Source of the DNA: Leptoclinus maculatus
Taxonomy: Eukaryota; Chordata; Actinopteri; Perciformes; Stichaeidae
Direction of reading: 5' to 3'
DNA length: 64,000 nt
Assembly: GCA_032191485.1 (NCBI GenBank)
Contig: JAVDOI010000003.1
Location: 9,114,986-9,178,985 of the forward strand
Below are positions 1 to 12,830 of the stretch, piece by piece. The stretch's first letter is position 1. Each line of letters starts with the position of its first letter. The position numbers were made by a program, and so were the translations under genes. Below the pieces are notes generated by a model, which saw only the letters and a program-made list of their open reading frames with translations, was not told the DNA's origin and did not search any database.

Positions 1-628
1 AGTTTGTGAACACATCTCATTCCATGGGTGTCCATGCACTACTGACACTAGTCTCATTCCCCATTGCCAAGTGCAAATCATTCCCATAAGCCTCCATCCA
101 TTTTGATCCTAAAGCCAGCGTCTTTCTCTTTGCATGAATTGCATTTTGAGGGGCGATCGTTCCTCTGCGGTCCCTCTCCTCAGCTACAGCTGGTCATGAT
201 CGCTCAAGCGTTTCATCTGTTCTCCGTTGTTGGGTTTCATATGTGAGTCTGCTGTGTGACAATCCCACGAAACAACAGTGACCAGAAATGACATGTAAAT
301 ACAATAGGAGCTGACAAGCTTTGGTTCTATTTTGCAGTGAGACGGGTGAATCTAGGAATAACCCTTGAACATGGTCAGTGACAGGCTCAGTGACAGATAT
401 GATATTTCCCCCTGGACTTAACCTTGTCCAGGAATCAACCATGTGCCTCTAAGTCCAATAAGCATTATTCTATGTCTCAAAAATCAATGGTGCTCTCTCC
501 GCTTTGCTTGATTGGATTAAGACGTAATCCAATCAAGCGCGATAACTGTGTGCCTGTGACCTTCCTGCAGAGACAGGCCGAGAGCGGAGAGAGGAGAGGC
601 CTGAGGGAAGGACAGGGAATACGTGCGC

Positions 629-629
<1 letters not shown>

Positions 630-680
<51 letters not shown>
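630..680. repeat. (GT)n microsatellite
   Basis: About 25 uninterrupted TG units. The apparent open frames across it (poly Cys-Val, or His-Thr on the other strand) come from the repeat and are not genes. Confidence 0.97.
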
Positions 681-682
<2 letters not shown>

Positions 683-1103
683 AGTATGTTATGTGTGCAA
701 ACGGGTGTGTAGCTGGGCAGAAGGGAGCACCAGAGGCGCCTCCATGGTGTTGCTCCATGTTGCTCCTTGTTGCACAGGGCATCAGGGCCACAGAGCCACA
801 GGGAGAAGAAGTGTGGCGTCTTTAATACCTCCAGAGAGAGAGACCAACCCCGGATAGAAAGAGAGACGCTGTGTGTCTGTAGCGCTCGGTATCGACCCCT
901 TAACTCAGTGTCTGGAGAGATTCTTAATCTTGTATACTTATTCTTGTACTTATATACTTAGCTTGCTAAGTATAGACTGTATTTTATTGAGGCGCAGGCA
1001 TTTTTCATAACCCCTTTGCGTTAAGACGACGTTGATCACATGCATTTCAAAAGTGTAGCATAGCAAAAGTTGAAAAAAAACATGGTAAAAGCAGCATTAA
1101 TTG

Positions 1104-1540
1104 GCCACTTTGGGCCAGCAGAACGAGCTATCTACATTGATATTTTCTCAGCTCATAAAGAGGATCTGCTAAACAGTTACTTATTTACACATCCAGCAAA
1201 TATGGTGCAACGTAAGCCTTCATTTGGAGTTGTATTTTTGGCCAGCTGATAAATGACCGATAAAAGTCCAATATTTGCTCTCCTTTTAGCCCCCGTGGGA
1301 AATCTCTGGTTTTTTTTATGAACTAAATGCTCCACTATAGTGTGCAGGTAGCATATAGTGGATTTATTTTTTGCTGAAAACAGCTCCTGCTGTGCCTAGA
1401 AATGAGGCTGAGGAGAGCTGAGAGTAAACTTAAACAGCAAAGTTGCCATAAAACCAGAAGAAATGGCTGAAAGATGCTCAAACGCTGCGTAAAGCTGAGG
1501 AGAACTGCAGAGTCAGAGGGTCATTTCTTCGTGGGTTTAT
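1104..1540 (+). repeat. Dispersed fish repeat, copy 1
   Basis: This block is alignable by eye to 62985-63425 in the same orientation. Shared landmarks are a 'tatttacac(a/g)tccagca' segment, 'caatatt(t/c)(g/a)ctctcctttt', 'gctgaaagatgct' and 'gctgag(g/a)...actgcagagtcag'. I recognise the text as a repeat common in percomorph introns, but I cannot name its class. No coding capacity is seen. The left boundary is approximate. Confidence 0.7.
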
Positions 1541-2199
1541 TATGGCTAACTCCTTTGTCATTTTAGCCTCTGTGAATATAACGATAGCGAGTAGTAAAGT
1601 AAACTTTTTAATGTACAAAATAGTGCCATTTAATAATCTTTATTAAAACTGAGGTATCATATTGTCACTAGTGTTCAAAATCAAATGAAATGCTCAGCCC
1701 TTACCTCCATGATTGTGTGTTTGCTCTGGGGATTGTCGGAGAAGAATTGAGTGCATTAACAAGGCAAACCAAGGCCTTATTGCCTGCAGGTAATTGGTGT
1801 CCTGCCAGAGAGACAGAGAAAGGATGTGTAATGGAGACGGATAGAAAGAGTTTGATGTGCAAACATTTGCACATCTGGTCGCTCTGTCTTTGTTCAGAAT
1901 GCTGAGCCAGGGGCAACATGTCCTGCTGGGACCCTCACCCCCCCATATCTCATAATGCATGTACACCAAATAACACACAGCAACACATAAAAGATTATTG
2001 GACCCTATCTTAGGAGGCAGCATGATACGTAATAGATATTTATGATTTTGGGGGGTGTCAAGGGACTTTGTCAGTTTGTGATTGTTCGAAAGTCCAAGTG
2101 TAGTTTTGAAGAATGTGTTGATTCCCGTTTCCTTGAAGCTTTTACTGAGTAATGTGTAGTCCTGCTAACGGATTATGAAACTCCACGGTTTTGCCGCAG

Positions 2200-2860
2200 A
2201 TAGCCTACTAATTGCCGATCATTGATGATCCATATTGGCAGATACAGATCCATTTGTTGTTTGATTATAGCAGCTGGTCTACAAGGCTTCTTCTTCTTTT
2301 TTTGCCACTGTCCAAACAATCATTTCAACGCTCCGAAGTCAGTGTAAACCATCAAACATTCTAAATGTTATCCTTTTACTTTGTTATAGTCATCTGTATT
2401 TTTTTTTCTCTCATAAAAACACACAATTCAATTGATAAGGAGATAAAAGATTGTACTTTCATGGATTAAAACAAACCTTGTCATCAGTAGTTTTAATGAT
2501 ATATTATAAGCTGCTTAGAGCTAGTGTAAACAGGTCATAATTCATCTCTAATATCTATTCATGTTGCTGTGAAAACATCTCTTTAAACAACTGTATTTAT
2601 TAAAGTTTCTCACCAACACTACATTGTACGAGATTACATGTTAACAGCTCTCCTCCTGTCAATTTAAACACGGATTAATAGTTTACAATGTAACATTATT
2701 AAGGATCGACGACTAGAAAAGCATTATTGCCGATGTCCTGATTGCATATTTTACTGAATATGTGATGGTTAACATTAAACTATGTAATTAATCTGGGGGG
2801 GGGGGGGTCCGTATGGATCACGGATCGACAATGGTCCGTTACACCACTAGTCATTTATAG
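2200..2860. repeat. Probable old interspersed repeat with a G13 tract
   Basis: An AT-rich block ending in a run of 13 G (2795-2807), followed by 'tccgtatggatcacggatcg'. It resembles a dispersed fish element, but there is no second copy in this window, so the call rests on recognition only and the boundaries are guesses. Confidence 0.35.
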
Positions 2861-3158
2861 CGCCAGTGTTCTCCATACAGTACAGAATTCGCACACGTGA
2901 GACTTTGAAATGCTGAAGGCACAGCTGCTCAGTCAGCATACCGAATAACTCTTGTACAATATTTGTGTTTAGCTGGTTTGTTGTTCTGTAGTAACTCTCC
3001 ATGCAGGACAGCCCAAATAATTGTTGTTTTGTTTTAAAAAAGAAAATAAGAAAAAAAATCCATTACCGCTTCCTTTGGGTTGTTCGCCGAAATGGACCGT
3101 TCCCTAAATTTGCAATGATATAAAAGAAGACACAGCACCAAACAGTGGAAAGAAAAAG

Positions 3159-3174
3159 CCCCCCCCCCCCCCCC
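3159..3174. repeat. C16 homopolymer
   Basis: Sixteen consecutive C, one of several long G or C runs in the window. Confidence 0.95.
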
Positions 3175-6100
3175 AAACGAGGAAGCACTGTGACATAAAG
3201 TAACACACTGTAATGCAATACAGAGAAAAGAATGAGAAGACATTACTGAGTAAGAGCTATAGAACAAGGACAGGGAGGACACTTTCATAGACAGGTCGGC
3301 CTTGAACATAAACATTAATGAGAAGTCTAAGACACTGGACTCCCCTTGACTGGAACTCCATGACTTCAAACCCCCAAAAGTGACATGATTAAGAAGAGCC
3401 ATACCCTGAGAATACATAACCTTTTATGAAGATTCTAAATAAGTCTGGTCAAGGTCTGACGCGTGGTGCCAGTCTCATTTTGCATGACTCATGTTGAGAA
3501 TAGGAAATCACAACTGTTTTTGAGTCAAAATAAGAGCTGCGTCCTTCAGCTGATACGTGGATAGAGTTATTCACCAAAACAGCAGAACGTGAGACGGAGC
3601 ATTTCGTCATTAACCAAACCTTCACCGAGACCCGGAACTTCGCTGTGAGGGCGAGAAAGAAAAAAATGGCGGAGAGAGACGACGGGTGGAGGAAGGTGAA
3701 GTGTGTGGGATGCATCAAGGAGGACAGAGAAGGAGAGTGAAGGGTGAGTGGGCAACCCGGCCTCTTAATAATTACATTTATATGCTACTAATCTGGGTTG
3801 TGTGTTTTGATGGGAAAAATAGCTGCTGCCTGGATTATGTTCGTCGGCTTATTTACCGTAAAGGAATTCATCCATTTTTGTGCCAAACGCAAATCGTACA
3901 TAGTTGGGGAAAAATGTGGTTTAAATGTAATTTTTTTAATTGTCCTTGAAGTCTCTATCTATTTTATTGGTATTGAACTGAGACCATGATCTTTCCCTTA
4001 TTGCTACCTGCATAAACATAACCATAACAACGTGTAACCATCCTTTACTTGGGATGAGCAGATATTGTTGTAGAAACAAATGTAATACAGTGAACATTGT
4101 GCTGATACATTGAATATCAACATTTTGCGACTAGGCAGACGTTTTCTCATTTTGGTGATGAAATACAATCTGGGCAGCGTACGGTTTCTATCAAAACGTA
4201 TTTGCAGATGTAAAGTAGTAGCATATGACTGACATGATCGGAGCGGGAGGATGTGCTTGTACGGATACAAATTGAGAAATGACACCAGATGATGGAAGTG
4301 AAAGGTTGTCAGCGTGGTGGCAATATATTGCCATTTGAATGTTTTCCATATTTCCTCGGTGCCCCCTCATCAACCCTTTTGAATTAATGTGTTGGCAACC
4401 AAGCTTCTACATGTTGCATAGGTCAATGGTCTGAACTGTGATCCCAAGCTCATCCAGCTCCCTAGTGTTGTTCTACACCTCTCACAGCCGGTTCCACAAA
4501 CTGTACTTTACCAACACTGATGAATGTCTATCTCTCTGTAATGGTGTGGTACAACCCCATCACGTTCAAGCATTGTATGTATTCAATAGCCATCTAGTCA
4601 TTTCCTTAGGAGAATGGAAGACGTCTTGGATACTGTAGGTAATATCATTACGCTTAATGCATATTCCTCCCCGTGCCCAGAAACATGGTCCTATATTGAA
4701 TTTGGCAGCATGGATTTTTAATTTTCAGAAACCCATTTACATTGTATGTTGGCTAGACAAATAGGAATGCGTGCCAGACCGCTAGCCAAGGTCAGTGTCC
4801 AATATAGAGGAGGCTTTTTGGTAGGTGTGAGGGGAGTACTGATGCTGTGCATTATACAACACAGAGGCTCAACAGCCATAATAATGCACTCTGTGCTTCT
4901 ACAGCTTCCATATATGATGGTTTATGGTAATCTATTGAAAAAAGTAAGACGCTTTTCAAAGTCACTGGTACTGGGAATGATTGGAGAAATGTCTGTATGT
5001 TGGCACTGAAAATAGTTTGTAGCGTCACTTTAATTCCAACGGCCACACAGACAGCCATTGCCAAATCTCTTCTGCACTATAGCTACTTCATCTCGGGATT
5101 CGAAACAAGAGTGATGTACGCAGAGAGCTGAGGTTACAGGATCACACCATGCTGGGAGTTTTAGCCGTGTGGTCATGTGCCATCACCACAACTGGTACCG
5201 TGTAAGAAAGACAGCTAACGCTAGCTAGCTAGGCTGTCCAGCATTCTGTGCTGTGGGATGAACACAGCACTGACTGTTTACTAATATATTAACTAGTAAC
5301 ATCTAGTAGGAAGCAGTTGGATGTTAGAAAAGCTAAGCAGACTAGCCTCCATTTTCCAAGTGGAAGTTCATTGGCCTGCTTCCATCCAATTTCCAGTACG
5401 ATGGGTCCTCAGAAAAGTTGTAAAGGGACAAATGTCTTTAAGTGCTAACAGTGTATAACCATTGCTATGTAGGCTTGTGGAAAAGGGGGAAAAACATGTG
5501 TCAACCTTCGTTATGCTCCAGTCATAAGCACACAACCGTTAGCCTTGCGTCTTCTAGCAACGTTAGCCCTCAAATGTCTGTCAACCGCTGCCATTGGAAC
5601 TGCTTAAGTATCTTTAACTATCCATGTTAGTACTGTGTGTTGAAACCTCACAAAGCCGCAATTTATGCTGTCGATGCTTGAGTCGGCATATTCAGTGACC
5701 TTTGGCCCCCGAGTCTGACATATCATGTCTCTCAGTTTAGGTCTTGGGCTGCAGCTTCACCGGCCTTTGCCAGCAGACCTGGCTGTGCTCCATACACCAT
5801 ACTGTACACACAGTAGCCAAGCAGCCTGACGGCCAATAGTGCAACATCGGGTTGCAGCGCAGTTCCCAGCCCCTACGCTACGTACCAGGGGCTTAGTGTT
5901 TGAGAGGCTGGCAAAGCAGCAGCTTTATGTCACTGACAGCCATGTGAGAGAGAGAGAGAGTGAGAAGAAAATATAACATCTGAAGATTGCCTACAGCTGC
6001 CCAGTGAAGTGGGATTAAAAAAAACCATGCTATTTAAACTGTGAGTGGTTTTTTTTTCTTCCTTTTCCAGGCAGCATGGAAAAGTGCAGCAGGCAGTCAA

Positions 6101-6175
6101 TTTTTGGAGCTTATCATCAAGTAACCAAAGTTGCGCTCTCAGCTTTCTCGAGCCCTCATTCTCTTTCGAGTCGCA

Positions 6176-6203
6176 GACACACACACACACACACACACAC
6201 ACA
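6176..6203. repeat. (CA)n microsatellite
   Basis: About 14 AC units followed by 'gagagcc'. Simple sequence, not coding. Confidence 0.95.
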
Positions 6204-8638
6204 GAGAGCCACAAAACCACCACTTAATGTCACTCAACACACACTTTTCTGACGCTTTAGTCCCCCGCTTTGATATTTGTATATTTAATATTACCCTTCA
6301 GTACATTTGATGGCTCAGGGAGACCCTTTTAGTTAGGTATGCGACATGTAGAATCTTATCAGGCCAACATAATGAAGAAGGTTGTGGCAGATAGCTGGCA
6401 CTGCCCTCAGATATTACATGTCATCTAATTGAGCTTCAATTTGAGTGCAGGCATGTGAAAATTGAGGGGATATATCTGTTCTGCGGATTGAAATGGAACA
6501 CCTCTCTCTTTCTCTCACTCTGCTGCCATCAATCTGTCCCTGAGTCACCAGGAACGCCAAAACCAGTGGCTAGAGTAATGAGAAGGCAACGATACAGACA
6601 CCTGACCAGAGAGAGCTGCTGAGAGAAGTTTGAATCAGAGTTTCTTTCTGACCTGATGCGCCAGACGGTGGGTTACAACGACCCGTCTGAGAAGCTGCCA
6701 TTGGAAACTGTTTGGAAAAATGGAAGTCACTTTCCAAACAAATACATCGCAGGGGGGGGATGGGTGAATCCTCTGTCAATCAAACTTCAGCCAAAGCGAC
6801 TCGGGAGAACCACTGTTGTTCGGACACAAACTCGAAGCCCGACAAGATGGCTCTCGTGTGATCTTGTGATATCGCGAGAGTCAAAGTGCAAGTTTAGTTT
6901 CGGACTATACTGCGATCACCATTTTGTTTTCCGCAATGTGAAATGAGAAACCCCAGCGCTCCCAATCAGGCTGCAGGTGAGAGTAGGAGCCTTGACTCTC
7001 TGCGAGGAGCTGTCCAGGTTGGGCTGTAATGGCTGCAGGGGAGCGCATACTAGAGCAGCTTGGCTCAGAGAATCCTGGGATAGCACGGGGGAAGCTTGAC
7101 GTCCCTCCAGGCAAAAAAGACTGATGAGCAGCAGAGACACCGGGGAAGGTTTGAACCAACTCAGAGGGGGGATGTCTTGGATGGGCTTTTTGCGAATGCT
7201 CCCATTTATGACTCATTTAACAAAAAAAAAACACAGCGAGAGCTTGTAGGCAAAAACAAAATGCAATACTTGTTTTCTTTCAGCGAGATGACTCACTGAT
7301 GAATACATCTCCAAATAGTTGTATCGTTATCACCCATGAGCTTCATGTTCTGAGGCGGATTGCGGTCAATAAAACGAGAGTGATACTTTTGAATTCATTG
7401 CTGCCTCTAACTTCGCTGTAGCTCATGTGGTTTCATTGGACTCTGGGGGTGATAACAAGATCAACTGACCGTCGGCATGCAAAACAGTCTCATTACTATG
7501 AAAGCTCCCAAAGGCAAATTTGACTGCGGGGGTCATCACTTTTGCTCCGGGTGCAGAAATCATTCAGGTCCCATTTCATGATGGCAGTTAAATGCCAAAC
7601 ACTCCACTTGATCATTTGGGTGGGTGTTAGCAATGGAAGGGAATAAATATGACATGCTTTCACTTTGGATTAGTTGCCAGTATGAGAATAGACAGTTGGA
7701 TGAAACCACCGTATCTCTGGATATTCTGCACAAATTCATGGCGGAACAATTACCATAACAAAGTGTGATCGGATGCTTGCGAGGCCAAGTTCAGATTTGC
7801 AAGATTTATTCAAGACAGAGCGACATGTAGTCCACAGGATGGGCAAACCTTTGGCGGGAATGAAAAGAAAAAATCGGTGATGCTCGGTAAGCAAACACGA
7901 AAGTCATGTTTGAAATGTGACAAAGTCTATCTATATTACAGTATACACAAGGGGCATGACTTTTTGTCTTCTGAGAAGGGCCATGGTGGAAGAAAACCAC
8001 GTTATGGATTCACACAGAGAATACTTGATTCAAGTAATATGACCAATCTGAAAACATTTATTTCAACCATTGTAAAAATGGAACCGTAATAGACCGTTAA
8101 CATTTGGATTCCGGTAGTAAAGTCCTCTAATGGGGCACCAGTACTGTTGTACACTGTCTTGTCCGTCTGACTCTTTTTCCTGCTCTTTCTCTTACTCTCT
8201 TTCTTTCATTTTCCCTCATTGACACAGTTTGTTAATTGCATTAATGCATTATGTCACTCAAAAATAGCCGTTAAGAACTCTTCTGATTGCTGCTGAATAT
8301 ATCACCACCGTCTACCTAATCAAAACCTAGAAAACGTTACAATATCCACTAAAGTTTGCAGTATACTGAGACTGGCAAAAATAAATCGGCCAGGTCATTT
8401 TTATCTTCAGTACTTCTCTCTCTTTCTCTTCCATGCGTCCTGCCTTTGTCCTCTTCTTAATAAGAGTGTGTCCACTGCCTCACACTGCTGTGGTCATCAA
8501 TGCTGAGGTCTTCTCCCTCCGGGCGCTGCTTCTTTCAGAGCTGCTTATTTAAACCCCAAACCTGGCCTCTGGGAGCCTCTCGCTATCTTTCTCCTTCACC
8601 ACCTCTTTCTCTTTCTCTCTGTTCCCATTTCCTCTATC

Positions 8639-8641
<3 letters not shown>

Positions 8642-8732
<91 letters not shown>
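8642..8732. repeat. (CA)n microsatellite
   Basis: About 45 CA units with one A interruption near 8691. A (CT)n run lies 150 bp downstream. Poly Thr-His and Cys-Val frames over it are artefacts. Confidence 0.97.
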
Positions 8733-8735
<3 letters not shown>

Positions 8736-8885
8736 AGGAGCAAAGGTGGGAATTTCTCTCCAGTTTGTTCCACCCAGTCAGGCATGAACTCTTCAGTTTT
8801 TTCAGCGACGAGAACCAATTATTGTACTAACAAATTCCCTACTGAACCACCAATGTCATCATTTCACATCATGCTTCTGCTGGCC

Positions 8886-8906
8886 CTCTCTTTCTCTCTC
8901 TCTCTC

Positions 8907-8974
<68 letters not shown>
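8886..8974. repeat. (CT)n microsatellite
   Basis: About 44 CT units with small interruptions at the left edge. This is a mirror-type homopurine/homopyrimidine tract and is not coding. Confidence 0.97.
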
Positions 8975-8975
<1 letters not shown>

Positions 8976-11900
8976 AGTCAGCCCTGGCCTATATGATCAA
9001 GGGGTCTCATGCGTATATGGAGCCCCGCAGAAATGAATCACCGCTCTCCAACATAATGGCACCTTAGAGATGCTAGTGATTACAGAGCAGCGCAAACCCT
9101 CCGTATTTAAGCCCCTGCATTGGTTTTTGATTACAATCAAAGTCCATTGCTGCACTTTTCTTTCTTTTTTTATTTATGAAGTCTCCGCAGAGAGGCATCG
9201 CATGGCCAGCCAAGCATCAGACAGGGCCATAGATAGCGAGCACACTGTTGCTGTGTGTCGTCTCAGAGAGAACTCAGAAGAATGGATTCGGGAGAGAGCA
9301 TGAGACTGATGGCGACCGTCATCACCAACGCTCCTATTTTCAACCATCTGAATTCCCACAAAATGTTCCACCTCTTGAGCATTACCAGCGTTCTCTGTGT
9401 ACACGCCAACTCTCTCCATTTTCAAAGCTGAATTGACGGCGTCGGCATTTGACATTGTGCTGGCAGAGCAGCTCATAAAACAAGCGGGGCCGTGGCTGGA
9501 TGACATAGTGCTCATCAGTTTATTGTGGTGCATTGTTTACAACTTGATAAGCTCAAAAACAGCTTGAGGTCACAGAGAAGCACGGTCTCTTTACGTAACA
9601 GAGAGACTCAGTCCTCTGTGCCCTATGACAGACAGTAAGTCTTTCAGTGACACTGAATCAACCAAGACGTCGGAGATAATGAACACAGCAAGCATCCTAC
9701 AGTTCAACATTGAGGCTATTTTTTACTCGATTCAAGGGATGTGCTGGTCTCATTGCCAAACACTCCCTCTCACTCTGTGTTTTTCCTCTCTAGATCACGC
9801 GCCTGCACCAAAATCACATTATCATGCTCTGCAGCCTCTTCATTTAGGCAGATATTTGGCTCAGTAGCACTGGGAAAAGACTTTGGATTCTCGAAAAGCA
9901 TGTCAGCCAGCGGGAAATAAGGCTTATCTTCCCCCCTCTCTTACCCTGCTTCTCCTAATGACAGTAGACAGGCCTCACAGCTCATGTGAAAACCCATAAT
10001 ATCGCCAGTAATGTACCAAATAATGATGTGTTTGGGCACATGCACATCCCGCTATGTGGGAGCTTGGGATATAGTACTTCAGTGACCACTCTATCTGCAC
10101 CTCTATTAGCTATTAACCTCAGAGCAACTCAGGTGAACACAGAATGAGTTGAGCAAGTCAGACAGATTTCCCAGCGGCCCAGAGTTCATTGCCTCCAGTC
10201 GGGCTAAATAGTGGCGGCGACATTACACACACATATGCTCAGAGGACCAAATGTTTAGCTGGGAAGATTTAATGATGGAGGCAGACACCATTGCCATCAT
10301 CGCTATGACAAACCTGGATCCTGCGGTATTAAACCTTACGTAATAATTCAGGCCAATAACTGACTGCGGTCTCTAATTTTTCTTTTCATCGTGGCGCTCT
10401 GTGTTTGATGAGCTGTCTTGCCAGCTTTTCAAACTTCTAAGACACAGCGTTTTTTACATCATTTAAAAAGTGCATCTTATTAAACGCATGCAGCACTTTC
10501 AACACAAATCTTTAACGCTACCGCTCATTCCCATTCATGACAGACATGCCTGCGTGCCTCGGAGGCGCAGCCCCAGAGCTGGAGACACACTTTTCATTGC
10601 TAAAAATAAACACATCTCACTCTCTCCCCCCCCCCCCTCCATCCTCGTTTTCAAGAGGAAACACAGAGGAACAACGCTCACAGCATGAACTGCTGGAAGG
10701 GATTGTCATTATTTCCTGCAACAATTATGACAAAACTGCACTTCTGTGAGTTTTGGGCTGCTCCCTACCCTACTCGTCCATGACTGAGGCTGATTCACTC
10801 ACAAATGATTTCTCTTCCCACACAAGGAGAAGTGTTTCACTTGTGAAATGATTTATTGGTGAGACTGCTCTGAGATTCCATCGTTAACTACAGGGGGGTA
10901 GTAGGTTTGAGGACCGAGCCTCGGATGGTGATGTGAATCCCGTCTAAAAAGTGTCGCAGTGATTGCTTCAAATTTGGTTTCTTTTGTCCGGGGGAAATTC
11001 ACTCTGTGGTTCTGAAAAGAGGAACGAGTGCAGCCTTTTGTTGTCCCCGACTGTGTTCAATCACTGCACCTCCTTCGGCAAGCTAACCTCGGGACGTAAT
11101 AGCCGGGCTCTTTTTGGTCGGGTCTGTGTGTGATAACCAGCATCAGTCTGACGTGGCAATAATCCAAGATCAGAGGGGTTAATAGTGTGTACTGTGTCCT
11201 CACCCTAAAGGCCCCCACTTCCTCAAAGGGTCCTCATAACGACACAATGCCGGGGTCTGATGTGTGGCCCCACGAGGAAACATTTATTCCTCACCCGGCC
11301 TCAGTGGAGGTCACGTTGGGTTAATCTCCGTGGGAGGAAGCTGTGCTGTGGAGCCGTGGATGATGGATGCATGCCGTGGCTCACGGCCCTCCGTCAGATG
11401 TCTGTTGCTAAAAACGCAGCACACCCTGTTGCCTACTTGCTCTTACAGTCGCATCGCTTGCGGCCAAGAAGTCTCGGGTTAAGAAAACATTTAAAAATCG
11501 AGAAAATGGCCTAGACCCCAGAGGGTTAAGCGTCAAGAAACACATGGCGGTGGAATTAAGCCTGTTTTGCATTTTTGTGAAATCAAAATAATTCAGGCAG
11601 GAGTTCCATCTTTAAAATATGCCCATTTTGTAGCAGCAGGGTCACCACCGTTGAGCTCTCCTGAAGTGCACACAGGATACTTAATTTGGGGGTCATTCTA
11701 ACACGCCGTGACAGCCGGCCCCCACTTAACGTTCATTCAAAAAACCAAACCATCCATCACTGTCCATCACCTCTGCACAGGTAATGTGACCTGTGGTATT
11801 TCCCTCTGGAACACAGAAGACGTCTCTAGACTGGTAAAATCTCCCTCACACTGCGCAGCGTCTGAGGTGCAACAGCTGAAGACCAGCAGCAAACGTGTTG

Positions 11901-12300
11901 ATGGCTAGAATAAGACCTTCTGTCCGGAAGGAGGAGAGCTCTTTCAGTCTTTATATTTCTCTTTATTTCACTCTGATCCAGAGAGGTTGATTCATGTTTT
12001 TTTCAGCTTGATGAAAGCTGGATTATAATTATTATTGTTGTTATTTCTAATGGACAGTGGGAGTAGTGGAGGTGGGTACGTGACCACGTGCTTCTGCCAG
12101 ACATTGAGAGTTCAATTGCGCAGGAACATTCATTTTGGCTTCTATATACAGTAGAGCTGCATGTAACAATGATTCTATCTATCTATGATTGAAAAAAAGT
12201 TGATTCATTGTTTAGTCGACGAAATGTCCGAAGAATATCCGTCACAGTTTCCCGGAGCCCACGGCGACGTCTTCAAATGTCTTTTTTTCGGTCTTGCTAG

Positions 12301-12830
12301 CTGCATGGCTCAGTGGATGGAAAGTGTTGGTCTGGACCCAAATATCAAGACAGTATGAATATTGGATGGATTGGCATGAAATGCGGGACAGATATCCATG
12401 GTCCCCAGAGGATGAACCCTAGTGACTTTGGTGATCCCCTCGCATCAGCAGGTTCATGTATTGTGGTTTTGAGTGAAACATCTCAACAACTGTTGGGTGG
12501 ATGATCATGAAGTGTGTTACGCAGCTTCATGTTCCCTTCAGGAGGAATTGTAATGTCTTTGGCGAGCCCCCTTACTTTTCATCTGGCGCCATCGGATTTG
12601 GTTTATGACAAAATACCTGCAAAATGAAATGTCATTCCCATCGGCTTCCGTTTAATTTCATGTCTAGCCCTAAGTTGCTAATGTTAGCATGCTAATCACT
12701 TTAACTAAGACGGCGAGCATGGTGACATTATACCTGCTAAACATCAGCATGTTAGCCTTGTTGTCGTAGCCTTGTTTAGCTCAAAGCACTGTTGTGCACA
12801 GTTTCACAGAGCATGAAACAGAGAATGTTT
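12301..12830 (+). repeat. Percomorph-type dispersed repeat (TGCTAATGTTAGCATGCTAA family)
   Basis: The block contains several signature phrases of a very common percomorph intronic repeat: 'tggtccccagaggatgaa', 'gtggttttgagtgaaac', 'tctcaacaactgttgg', 'ttcatctggcgccat', 'tgttagcatgctaa', 'acctgctaaacatcagcatg' and 'tttagctcaaagcac'. It is non-coding and a fragment of the same family recurs around 30840-31535. I cannot assign it to a named transposon class from the sequence. Confidence 0.8.

Larger units (their letters stand above)
1..8641. other. Non-coding stretch, presumed 5' intron of dlgap2 (part 1)
   Basis: I see no supportable exon here. Open frames are short, lack splice-site support and have no recognisable protein text. 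The stretch holds a (GT)n run at 630-680, a dispersed repeat near 1104-1540, a repeat-like AT-rich block near 2200-2860, a G13 run at 2795-2807, a C16 run at 3159-3174 and a (CA)n at 6176-6203. Because the dlgap2 exon at 25345 begins with two bases of a split codon, an upstream exon must exist. I could not find it here, so it is probably left of the window. Confidence 0.6.

Noticed and set aside
9174..9533. 119-codon minus-strand open frame
   Set aside because: No domain, no homologue I recognise, and an overlapping + frame is also open. No support.
11755..11790. Intronic 'ctctgcacag|gtaatg' as a recursive splice site in the first intron
   Set aside because: The donor half (GTAATG) departs from GTRAGT and the pyrimidine tract is short. 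Too weak to call.
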